Assembly (NCBI GenBank): GCA_949318235.1
Contig: OX439137.1
Coordinates: 1,128,405-1,192,404 of the forward strand
Direction of reading: 5' to 3'
Origin: Ecdyonurus torrentis
Lineage: Eukaryota > Arthropoda > Insecta > Ephemeroptera > Heptageniidae
DNA length: 64,000 bases
The position numbers were made by a program, and so were the translations under genes. Every line of letters starts with the position of its first letter. Position 1 is the first letter of the stretch. Under the pieces are notes generated by a model. That model had not been told where the DNA came from. It made no database searches and worked only from the letters and a program-made list of their open reading frames with translations. Of this stretch, positions 54,513 through 64,000 are shown piece after piece.

Positions 54513-54565
54513 AACATGAAGTCCAAGCGTATTCAGTATGATTTCAAGCGCATAAAATCTATCAT

Positions 54566-55513
54566 ATCGATCACGCAGGATGTTTAGGACGTATCAGAGA
54601 AACGTTTTTTTTTTTCGTAAACTTTGAAGTTTTGAACATCATATCGCAGCAACGAAAAGATTGAAAAATATTTAATGCCTATCATCGAAAAGCCTTTTTA
54701 GTTGGCAATAAATGAGCATAGTTTCAGATTTTTCATGTAATTAATAAGCTCGCAAAAAATTAATTAGTAACTGAGAGTGCCTTTTTATCTCGGAATTTTC
54801 AGAGGTATGCCAACTTAAGCTGACATATCTACGTTATCCATAATACAAAAAAATTCAAACTTATTTTTTATTGTGTATAAACATCCATAGTACACGCTAC
54901 AATACCGAAAAAAAATTGCAAAAATTTGCACTTGCCAAAAATTAGCAAAATCTAAAACTCAATGTATCTCCAGATTTACTGGCGTGATCCAATTGAAACT
55001 TAAACTACAAACGTGTTCTAGTGTTTTTTTAACAGTGCTTATATAAAACTTAATTATTTTGTTTTAGTTAACGAGAAATGAATTCTTTTTTAAATTTTGT
55101 GTTAGGCGGGTTGCCTACTTCATGCTTCATCAGACACTAAAAAATTTGTAAATCTCCGTTAAATCAAAATTCGCTAATTTTTTTAAAAGCATTGTTAAAA
55201 AAACACTAAAATACGTTTGCAGTTTAAGTTTTAATTGGATCACGCCAGTGAATCTGGAGATACATTGAGTTTTAAATTTTGCTAATTTTTGGCAAGTGGA
55301 AATTTTTGCGATTTTTTTTCGGTATTTTTTTTTTTTTTTTTTTTTTTTTATTTTTTCAAACACACAAATATACAAAGTCCAACCAAGGCATAGCCTTATC
55401 GGTTGGTTCATTTATTGTTACACAATCGTGTCTTATTATATTATATTACTACATATACATATTTTTTATTATATATATTTCAAAAGCAAATAAAGTACGT
55501 ATTTACACAAAAA

Positions 55514-55558
<45 letters not shown>

Positions 55559-57127
55559 CATTTAAGAGAAGTATTTTTATAATACAAGAAGCAAAAATTA
55601 ATCATCATTAATCAATACAAACAGCAAAAAATTGTTCAACATTTTATAAATTATCAAGAAAGAATTTTTTCATATTAAATTTCGTTTCATTTTTATTTGC
55701 AAAACTTTTTAATTCTGATGGAATTTGATTCCATAATTTAGGAAGTAAAAATTTTTTTGTCCTTTCAGTGAATCTATTTACAATTTTTGGTACAAATAAA
55801 GGATTGGTCACTGCTGTTCTGGTACTATAAATATGAGTTCTCGGTATACCATGAGAATTTTCAAAATAATTTTCACAAATAAAAGAACATTTAAACATTT
55901 CTTCTATTGGCAATATCTTAAAGTACTTAAAATATTCAAGATCACTTTTTAGCTTATTTCCTTTTTTTAAAATTTTTAATATTCTTATTTGCATTTTTTT
56001 CAATTCCCATAATTTACCTGATTTAGTACAACCATAAGATAATAAACCGTATAATATATGTGGATGTACAAAAGAAAAATATAATTGTCTCATCGTCTGT
56101 TCATTCACATATGATCTTACTGTCTTTAATTTAAAAATTGCAGATCTCAATTTATTTAACAGTTGCATAATATGCAAATCCCAATCAAATGTTTGATCAA
56201 TAATAGCTCCTAAGTAATTATAATTATTTACTTGTTCTACAAACTCACAATTACAATTTAAAGTAAAATTATGTAAACACTTATTAGTATGAGCTCTTAA
56301 TTGAATATTTTGCATAGTATATGTATACTTATTAAAAATGTGCATAACTTTTGTTTTTTTCCTATTAATTAATATTTTCCTATCATGCGACCATTCCAAA
56401 ACTGAATCAAAATCATTTTGTAACATTTTATTTGCAACTTCAAAGTTACTATGAGCCGCTATCATAAGTAAATCATCGGCAAACATTTTTGCTTTACAAT
56501 ATTTTAGTAAATTAAAAATTTTGTTAACATAAATTATAAAGAATTTAGCACTTAAGACCCCTCCTTGTATTATACCGCATTTTATTATTTTAATTTCACT
56601 TACAATATTTTTAATTTTGACAGCAACTTGTCTATTTTTTATAATATTCGCAATTAACATTAATGTTGGTCCTCGTATTCCAATTTCTTCTAAATCTTTT
56701 AACAATAAGTCATGGTCTATAGTGTCAAATGCTTTGGAATAATCAACAAATAAACAAAGAACATGATGCCCTTTTTCTAATTCTTCATATCGTGTATATA
56801 GCGTGTACTATGGATGTTTATACACAATAAAAAATAAGTTTGAATTTTTTTGTATTATGGATAACGTTGATATGTCAGCTTAAGTTGGCATACCTCTGAA
56901 AATTCCGAGATAAAAAGGCACTCTCAGTTACTAATTAATTTTTTGCGAGCTTATTAATTACATGAAAAATCTGAAACTATGCTCATACTTTGCCAAATAA
57001 AAAGGCTTTTCGATGATAGGCATTAAATATTTTTCAATATTTTCGTTGCTGCGATATGATGTTCAAAACTTCAAAGTTTACGAAAAAAAACATTTCTCTG
57101 ATACGTCCTAAACATCCTGCGCGTTCG
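54566..57127. mobile_element. Large foldback element P7, split by a LINE
   Basis: Ends TCGATCACGCAGGATG and, inverted, CATCCTGCGCGTTCGA. The left arm runs to about 55020; the right arm is in two pieces, 55195-55325 and 56795-57127, because a LINE inserted between GGTAT and GTATATAGCGTG. Arms carry GACGTATCAGAGAAA, GAGAGTGCCTTTTTATCTCG, ACATCCATAGTACACGC and GGATCACGCCAGTGAA-type words in both orientations. Confidence 0.85.
55326..56794 (-). pseudogene. 5'-truncated LINE with poly(A) tail in P7
   Basis: The minus-strand frame 56705-55644 (extended upstream to about 56790 by LFVDYSKAFDTIDHDLL) has a reverse transcriptase core: YSKAFDTIDH, GIIQGGVLS, FADDLLM (catalytic Asp pair at residues 77-78), then NYLGAIID, YGLLSYG and a C-terminal tail ending FFLDNL. 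About 320 bp of 3' UTR follows, with an internal 42-base A run, a hairpin (CCAACC..GGTTGG near 55378-55407) and a terminal A tail. It has no in-frame stop over 353 codons, so it is fairly young, but it lacks endonuclease and ORF1. Confidence 0.85.
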
Positions 57128-57310
57128 ATATATATATATATATATATATATAAACAAACTTTTAAATTTAGTGATTTCTACGCGCCAGTATTGACCAATT
57201 ACCAAACAGTAATTGACTCCGCCCATTTCATGATGGCCGTAATTTTGTAAGCCAATAAAAGCCAAGCCGATTTAGCGCGAGAAAGTTTAAAAGTTTTTTT
57301 AGTTCACCAT

Positions 57311-57864
57311 ACAATAGACAACTTGCTTGCCGTTTTTTTATAGTCTTAAAAAATTCTTAAGGAAAAATAAATAATATTGGTGCATATAAAACTTCATAAA
57401 AAATGCTCCTTCATATTTAAAATAATTTTTGAAATTCAAATTTTATTTGAAGTAAAGACGGTGGCCATTACGCCGAAAGACGGTTCGAGTTTCTTTTGCT
57501 TTTTAATTGTTGAAATCGTTCAAACGAGTTCGCACCAACTGAAGAATTTTTTTCAACGTCCGAATTTTTTAAGAGAATGTTGGAGAAAATACAGATTTTT
57601 TAAAAAATTCGGACGTTGAAAAAAATTCTTCAGTTGGTGCGAACTCGTTTGAACGATTTCAACAATTGAAAAGCAAAAGAAACGCGAACCGTCTTTCGGC
57701 GTAATGGACACCGTCTTTACTTCAAATAAAATTTGAATTTCAAAAATTATTTTAAATATGAAGGAGCATTTTTTAAGAAGTTTTATATGCACCAATATTA
57801 TTTATTTTTCCTAAAGAATTTTTTAAGGCCATAAAAAAACGGCATGCAAGTTGTCTATTCTACG
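57311..57864. mobile_element. Near-perfect palindrome, ~250-bp arms
   Basis: Arms run from CAATAGACAACTTGC through ATTGGTGCATATAAAACTTC, AAGACGG, GAACCGTC-type and CAGTTGGTGCGAACTCG words to AATTCGGACGTTG, around a loop of about 40 bases near 57575. The two sides translate to nearly the same peptide in opposite directions, which is the palindrome and not a gene. Confidence 0.88.
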
Positions 57865-57884
57865 TTAAAATAAAGCAATGAAAA

Positions 57885-58192
57885 GGTTGTATGCGGATGA
57901 CGTCATATTTAATGCGCTTGGAGGCCATACTGGAGTAGTGAATAACATTGCTCAGCATAAGATGAACGTCGTTTTCTGCCAATTACCTTAAAAATTGTTT
58001 AATTTTTTGTTCATGTTATTTTTCTCAAATACTTGAGATACTAATTCAACATATTTACAACATAATGCTCTCAAAAATATTGTAAAGTGTTTTTAATCTG
58101 CCAAAATGAGTTATTTTCATATGTTATTCTCCCATGTTATTCAGTTATCCAACATGGCGTCGACTTTAACTCCCTATTTAAGACCCTATAAA
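57885..58192 (+). mobile_element. MITE family A copy
   Basis: GTTGTATGCGGATGACGTC start; right side ends CGTCGACTTTAACTCCC with extra bases before GACCCTA. Confidence 0.82.
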
Positions 58193-58244
58193 CATTGCTC
58201 AGGATTAGACAAACTTTATTTTATGTAATATTTAGAAAATTTGT

Positions 58245-58797
58245 TTTAGGAAAAAACCAGATAAAAACATAAGCATTTATATCACAAAACACTTGATGGG
58301 ACTTACATAAATAACTTTAGTTTGTCTCAAAATCCAACAGTAGCCCCGTAGCAGTGATCAGAAAATTAGATTTATGCAACCCGCACCACATTTTCATTTT
58401 CACATTTTCACCGCACGCACTAATTTTTGCATGTTTATGACGTCATAAACATAAATAGTCGCGCAAATTGCTTACTTTACAGTAATTTCACGCTCTTTCA
58501 AGAGTCCACAATTACACTCTAGCAAAAATTGTAACAGCTTTAAAGATCCAATTAAGTGTTTATTCATTAAAAAGCACATCGATCTTATTGCGAAAAAAAG
58601 GCCTATCTCGTTTTTTGTCAGTGGAAGCAAAAGGCGTATATCGTATTTTGTCAGTGGAAGCATAAGACCTATCTCGTTCCCGAACGTTATGGCGATAGCG
58701 CTCGAGATAGGCCTTTTGCTTCCACTGACAAAAAACGAGATTGGACTTTTTTTCGCAACAAGATCGACATGCTGTTTTATATGGTCTATGGCTTTAA
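58245..58797 (+). mobile_element. MITE family C copy interrupted by a P4-type hairpin
   Basis: Landmarks AAGCATTTATATCAC to AAAAGCACA, then the 58579-58767 insertion, then TGCTGTTTTATATGGTC and TATGGCTTTAA. The reading of other copies (AAAAGCACATG) shows that the family C sequence is continuous without the insert. Confidence 0.9.
58579..58767. mobile_element. P4-type palindromic element, complete 189-bp copy
   Basis: Ends TCGATCTTATTGCG and, inverted, CGCAACAAGATCGA. CA lies on both sides (58577-58578, 58768-58769), and the uninterrupted family C sequence has a single CA there, so the duplication is 2 bp. Arms carry 33-bp units with AAAAGGCCTATCTCG words. It is non-coding. Confidence 0.92.
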
Positions 58798-58883
58798 CTA
58801 CGATTTAACTAGTTAGTAAGCATTACAGCTTACGGGGATAAGTCCCTGATGTATCAAGCCAATATTAACATAAAACTAATGAT

Positions 58884-59767
58884 TAGAGACCGGATTTTTA
58901 GGTGAAAATTTTGGCAAAAAAGGGTCTAAAATAGGTGATTTTTTTGCACAAAAAAGGTGAATAAAAGGTGAAAAAAGGTGATAAAACCTAAAAAAAGGTG
59001 ATAAAACCTGAAAAAAGGTCATGAATTTAGAAAAAAGGTGATAAAATTTTTAAAAAAGTAAAAAAAAAAATAAATAAATAAAAAAATGAAAGATTTTTTT
59101 TTTTTTTTTTTTTTTAAGAAATGCTATACTGTCTATAGGTATTTTGTGGTTACAAGTACAACCTACAAAAAAAATTCATTGTATAATACTATATTAAAAG
59201 GAAACAAATAGACAAATAGAGGCAAATTTGCACATCATTTCATTCGGTCATTGGCTCTTCTTCTGCGCCACTTCGTCTTCTGCCTCATCTTCTTCTTCTT
59301 CTTCCTCCTCATCTTCACCCTCTATACAATCAGTGTTTCCATGTCAATTTCTTCACCCAGTTTATTTATGTTGCAGTCTTGCAGTTACATACGACAATCA
59401 TCTCCAGATTGTCGTCAGTTAAATTGGTTAAATTTGATGGCATATACAATGAATCTCTGTTTTTAAAAATTGAGTTAAAAAACCATTTAAAAAAAAACGT
59501 TTTGTTAATTCTTAAAAAAAAAATACTCATTTAGGTGAAAAATATTGATGAAGAGGTGAAAAAAGGTGATGAAAAGGTAAAAAAAGGTGATAAAACCTAA
59601 AAAAAGGTGAAAAAAGTTTAAAAAAAGTGAAAATCTAAAAAAAGGTGAAAAAAAAAAAAAGTTGGTCTCAAACGGCTTGAAATTTGCTAGTTCGTGGACA
59701 TTCTTATAAAAAAGGAACATATTATTCATAACAACAAAAAGGTGATCACCTGAAAATCCGGTCTCTA
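58884..59767. mobile_element. hAT-like MITE with perfect 8-bp target duplication
   Basis: Ends TAGAGACCGGATTTT and the inverse AAAATCCGGTCTCTA. CTAATGAT flanks both ends (58876-58883, 59768-59775). The interior holds many AAAAAAGGTGATAAAACC-type units on both sides of an unrelated centre (59100-59500) with a (CTT)n stretch. Confidence 0.92.
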
Positions 59768-59987
59768 CTAATGATGACCCTTGCCAGTGATCAACCTAAG
59801 GACCCGTGCCAGTGTATATGCGAAGTTGTTTGTTAAAAATTTTGAATTAAGTTATTGGCTAATCAGTAAAATTTAACTCTTTCGTCAAATCTAAAATTCT
59901 TTGTACAATGCATATTTATATTGAAGCCAAATATAGTATCTACACTTTACTAATTTATGATGAATTACTACCTATACGTTACAAATT

Positions 59988-60070
<83 letters not shown>
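59988..60070. repeat. (TA)n microsatellite
   Basis: Uninterrupted TA run. Confidence 0.95.
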
Positions 60071-60073
<3 letters not shown>

Positions 60074-60267
60074 TAAAATTATTAAAATACTAGATTTTGT
60101 TGACTTCTTTAAGCACTAAACATAATCAAAATTTGATTACATATATGATATGAGGCACAATAAATAAAATACGTTTTAATTTTTTTATGTAATTTTATTC
60201 AAATTTAATTCGTTTTATTCTTTGGTTTTTGCTGTGTTTTTTTGTACATATGTCCTCTAGATAATTC

Positions 60268-60515
<248 letters not shown>

Positions 60516-60549
60516 AACTAACGTTTAACTACATGTTACAGCTTATATA

Positions 60550-60787
60550 CACTCTAAAAATTGGTGCATTACTTTAGTTACGAATCCTAACTTATTTAAG
60601 ATATACACTTTTAAGTTATTATGAGTAGCTAAAATAATGCATTTTAGCAAGTCATTAAAAATAGCTAATTTAATATTGTTAACAACTTGCTACAATGCAT
60701 TATTTTAGCTACCCATAATAACTTAAAAGTGTATATCTTCAATAAGTTAGGATTCGTAACTAAAATAATGAACCAGTTTTTAGAGTG
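60550..60787. mobile_element. Palindromic MITE, CACTCTAAAAA type, TA-flanked
   Basis: TA at 60548-60549 and 60788-60789. Ends CACTCTAAAAATTGG and the inverse. It is the shortest of the three good copies (238 bp). Confidence 0.9.
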
Positions 60788-60801
60788 TACGGTTTTATTA
60801 T

Positions 60802-60849
<48 letters not shown>

Positions 60850-60989
60850 TACCTTCATTGATTTGCATTACAGCTGCATTGCTGGTTGAATAATCACTTG
60901 TTCTGAAATAAAAGATATAATTTTAGCCATAGATTACATGAAACGACATGATATGCTTTTTAATGAAAATGAGATCTTCAAAACTGATG

Positions 60990-61485
60990 CACACTAAAAA
61001 ATAGACGTGTATAATCGACGTTCTAAACGTTGAAAAGCTAGTACACAGTTTCGTCATGCTTTAAACGTAAATAATTAACGCTTACGTGTGACGTCACAAA
61101 CGTTTATAATCAACGCTTAATTACAATTAGATGAAAAAGAACCAAACTCAACTGGTAATTAGTATATATTGTATCATACATTTTTGGATGACCGATTTGG
61201 GTATGAAAAATCGAGTTACATCCAAAAATGCAATAAAATTTCTAACGGGTTGGTAACTTTTCGAAAAAAACGCACTTTTTGGGCAGAAATAAAAAAAAAC
61301 TAGAGCTGTAAATTTAAACCGAGCTGAACTCGAACTCGGTCCAACATTTTCGAGTATTCGGTTTAGACAAACCAAACAAACCGGGTTTCGAGCTTTTTCG
61401 AGTTTTCAGCTCGAAAACGAGCCAGTTCGAGTTGAGACCGTAAACGAGTCGTCAAAATACACGAGCTATTGAGTTAAAATCAGTC

Positions 61486-61520
<35 letters not shown>

Positions 61521-62435
61521 GATAATTGAGATGCTGAAAGAGTTTTGACATGATGCCATTGTCCACATATCTCAAACAACAGTTAATAATAATGTTAATT
61601 GTGCTGCAGGCAAAATTGTTCGATTTAAATGCAAATAATAATAATAAAAATAAAAACTAAAATTAAAAATAAATAAAAAATATATTAAGATGGACATTGG
61701 TCTATATATAAATATAACTTCATAATGGCATAATGCAAAATCCATAAAAAAATACCATTATATCAATGAATGCACATTGTCGTACCAAAATTTAAATATT
61801 TTTACATAACTAGATCAATTTAAAATAAAATTAGACATTTATGTACATTAATTTACGAAATTATCATTAAAATAATTTAAAAAAAAAAGAGCTTTTGTAC
61901 TTGGGCTCGAAAAACTCGTGTTCGAGCTTTAACCCGAAGCTTGATTTTTCGATTTTTAGCTTGATTTTCGAGCTTTAGCTCGTTTTCGGGTTTTTTAGCT
62001 CGATTTCGAGCTGAAACCTAGTTTCGAGTCAAACCGGTCTAAAAGTTTTCAACTCGGTCTAAAGGATTTTCGAGTGTTTTACAGCTCTAAAAAAAACTCA
62101 AAAATTTTTTTCGTTGATTCTAGTTAAAGAATAAAAAATAAACACTATTTATTCTTATGCATATTTTAATTTTTCGCATATAGAACACAGGAAATTGTGT
62201 AAAGTAAGTTTTTGTATTATTTCTAATTAGATGGAGAAGGACGTTTATTCCGTTGAAAATTGACAGTTTTTATTAACTCTATTTATGCTGATAAATCAAC
62301 GTTTAAAGTGAAATTGTACTTAAGCGATGAGTTTTCAATACAATAAGAGTTGAGTTTTGAAACGTTAATTATCAACACTTATAACCGTTGAAAAAACACT
62401 TATTCCGTTGATTACTAACGAAATTTTTTAGTGTG
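60990..62435. mobile_element. TIR element, CACACTAAAAAAT ends, 2-bp duplication TG
   Basis: Ends CACACTAAAAAATAG and the inverse TTTTTTAGTGTG, with TG outside each end (60988-60989, 62436-62437) against one TG in uninterrupted family C copies. The arms hold ACGTTGA/TCAACGTT words. Same termini as 41587-42027. It hosts the hAT-like element at 61301-62089. Confidence 0.9.
61301..62089. mobile_element. hAT-like MITE, third nesting level
   Basis: Ends TAGAGCTGTAAA and TTTACAGCTCTA. AAAAAAAC flanks both ends (61293-61300, 62090-62097). The terminal regions repeat TCGAGCTTTTTCGAG-like words in both orientations; a 30-base T run lies at about 61490-61518. Non-coding. Confidence 0.9.
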
Positions 62436-62519
62436 TGACAATTTTTACCAGAATGTTAACGTATAACCCCACGAGAGCGAGCGTACGAAAAAAGTGTAAA
62501 GTATGCAATTTAATTGAAA

Positions 62520-62690
62520 TTAATGCTACTGAAGCTGCTAACATCAATCAATATTGATTTGTATACAAGTTAGCAGCTTCAGTAGCCAGTTCATTGTAAT
62601 CCTGGTGACGAGCTGATTACATTGAACTGCTACTGAAGCTGCTAACATCAATCAATATTGATTTTGTACTATCTATAGTTTGCGAGATAT
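62520..62690. mobile_element. Palindromic family D, double copy
   Basis: TACTGAAGCTGCTAACATCA occurs twice (about 62527 and 62630), with its inverse TTAGCAGCTTCAGTAGCC between them (about 62568). CAGTTCATTGTAATC/GATTACATTGAACTG forms a central stem. Confidence 0.75.
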
Positions 62691-62788
62691 CAGTTGCTAA
62701 CCTATACCTAACTTAATCATTATTATAATCCAGAGTAGTTAGAAAGAAACAAATTTACAGCAAACAGGTAACTTAACGATTCGATTAA

Positions 62789-63182
62789 GGCGGTGGGGGA
62801 CCAGTGGACTTGGACCGGAAATTGCTAAAAGAACAACTATATTTTCCCAACAATTTTTTGTACATGATTTAATTCCAATAAAACAAACACTATAATTTTC
62901 AAATATAATCAAGTAAATTTAAAATATATTTTTTTATACCAAAAAAAAAAAAAAATATATTTTTCATTGTAAAAAATTTATAATTTGACTAAAATTTCCC
63001 ACTCAAATTTAAATTTCCACATTTACATGTTATCTTTAAAGTGTAATAACTTAAATATTTGATCGTGTTTTCACATGTTTGACATAACTAAATTTTTAAG
63101 TAACATTTCTTCTTTACTTTGTGTTATTATTATAATTAGCAATCGTCCTAGTTAGCGAGATATCAGTCGGTCACCTACCCCC
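62789..63182. mobile_element. TTAA-type MITE family E, second copy
   Basis: TTAA at 62785-62788; right flank decayed to TCAA. Highly similar to 49478-49875 throughout (GACCAGTGGACTTGGACCGG, TTTCACATGTTTGACATAAC). Confidence 0.88.
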
Positions 63183-64000
63183 TCAAATACTTTTTATTTT
63201 AAAACCATTTAATAATTGAGTTGAAAATAATATATCAAACAAATGAAATTTGACAAAGAAAACAAAATCGGTTCTGTTATCTGTAAATATAAGTGGGTGC
63301 ATACCTTTTGTGGCCTATCAATAAAAAACATATATTATTATTATACTTTATCAAAAACTTGAATATTTAAAAAATTAGAATGAAAAGAAAAATGTGATGC
63401 CATGATGCCATAGGTAAAAATAAAGTAAACACAATTTTGTATTTATTTCAGCGTTTCAAAAATTACTTAATTAAACGCATTTTTTTTAATGTATGAAAAC
63501 AAAAAATCATTTTTGTGGCAACAATGTGTTTTCTAAAAATTGAGTATACTGTCACTTTTTTTTTAATTTTAACTAAAATATATAGAGTTTTTTGACATTT
63601 TTTCTTTTAAAAATTACTTATAAAAGAAGATTTGTCACAAATGTAATTTATGCATAATTTATACGTAATATTACATAAGTTTTTTTAACATGATTAAAAA
63701 AATACAATAAAAATCGATGAAAATACAAAAACCAATAATTATTAGCAATACTAAATTAATAAAATAACGATAGAATTTTTTAAAATAAAATAACTGTATA
63801 TACAATAAGAAATTATTTTATAAATAAATGCATCGTATTGTTTTCTTACAACATACAATATAAAAATTATGATCTATTATCATACAAAAAGTGAATGTGG
63901 CTATAAAATACTTGTATTTATACTAACACAAAAATAGCAATACAAAAAAGCTGCTAATACAGATAAGATAGTACACTATATAGTTATATACATATAACAA
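63183..64000. other. AT-rich end of window, nothing recognisable
   Basis: No exon, RNA gene or repeat family identified. Confidence 0.4.

Larger units (their letters stand above)
60928..62516 (-). mobile_element. MITE family C fragment, host of two nested insertions
   Basis: Family C landmarks GCCATAGATTACATGAA to CTTCAAAACTGATG (60928-60989) resume as TGACAATTTTTACCAG and CCCCACGAGAG at 62436-62516. In other copies these are contiguous (CAAAACTGATGACAATTTTT). Confidence 0.9.

Noticed and set aside
57377..57795. Two nearly identical 80-residue frames on opposite strands
   Set aside because: They are the two arms of one palindrome, so the likeness is structural and not evidence of a gene.

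Overview
This is eukaryotic, clearly animal, nuclear DNA. It is AT-rich and intron-rich, crowded with microsatellites, SINEs, LINEs and dozens of short non-autonomous DNA transposons. The two host genes point to a protostome, most likely an arthropod: an arthropod-type trypsin-fold serine protease homologue and a BIR-BIR-RING inhibitor-of-apoptosis (IAP) gene. I cannot name the species. I see no bacterial genes, rRNA, functional tRNA gene or CRISPR array.

Layout. Positions 502-3448 hold four exons of a serine protease homologue whose catalytic His is replaced by Phe; its 5' exons and its catalytic-Ser exon are not visible. Positions 3450-20880 hold only repeats: two SINE copies in tandem, an AGCAT pentanucleotide array, a 140-bp tandem repeat, a piggyBac-like TTAA element (8690-10142), a cluster of TA-targeted MITEs, a LINE remnant, and a 5.4-kb TTAA-flanked inverted-repeat element (14482-19864) filled with a roughly 127-bp satellite. 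Positions 20885-36929 hold six exons of the IAP gene: half of BIR1, a complete BIR2 split over two exons, a linker over two exons, and RING. Its introns contain four hairpin cassettes separated by (TA)n, a tRNA-derived SINE, several inverted-repeat elements, and an apparently full-length minus-strand LINE (about 30137-36185) that sits inside a palindromic element. The rest (37000-64000) has no host gene that I can recognise. It is a mosaic of MITEs, foldback elements, LINE fragments, very long (GGGA)n and (GT)n arrays, and an old tandem duplication of about 1.7 kb.

The mobile elements fall into groups by target duplication. TA-flanked elements include a roughly 300-bp family with GGGTGTATGC ends in at least 13 copies, and families with CACTCTAAAAA or CACACTAAAAAA ends. 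TTAA-flanked, piggyBac-like elements range from 238 bp to 5.4 kb. hAT-like elements have TAGAG ends, with perfect 8-bp duplications in two cases. A further group starts with TCGA, is palindromic and carries 33-bp subrepeats; I do not recognise it. Several insertions are nested cleanly enough that the pre-insertion sequence can be read from other copies. No transposase gene is visible, so all DNA elements here look non-autonomous.

The most interesting items are the 33-bp-subrepeat hairpin group and its run of (TA)n-separated cassettes, the TTAA element carrying an inverted higher-order satellite, the 2A-like NPGP motif behind a hydrophobic leader in LINE ORF1, the protease homologue lacking its active-site His, and a natural empty site for a TTAA insertion inside the tandem duplication.
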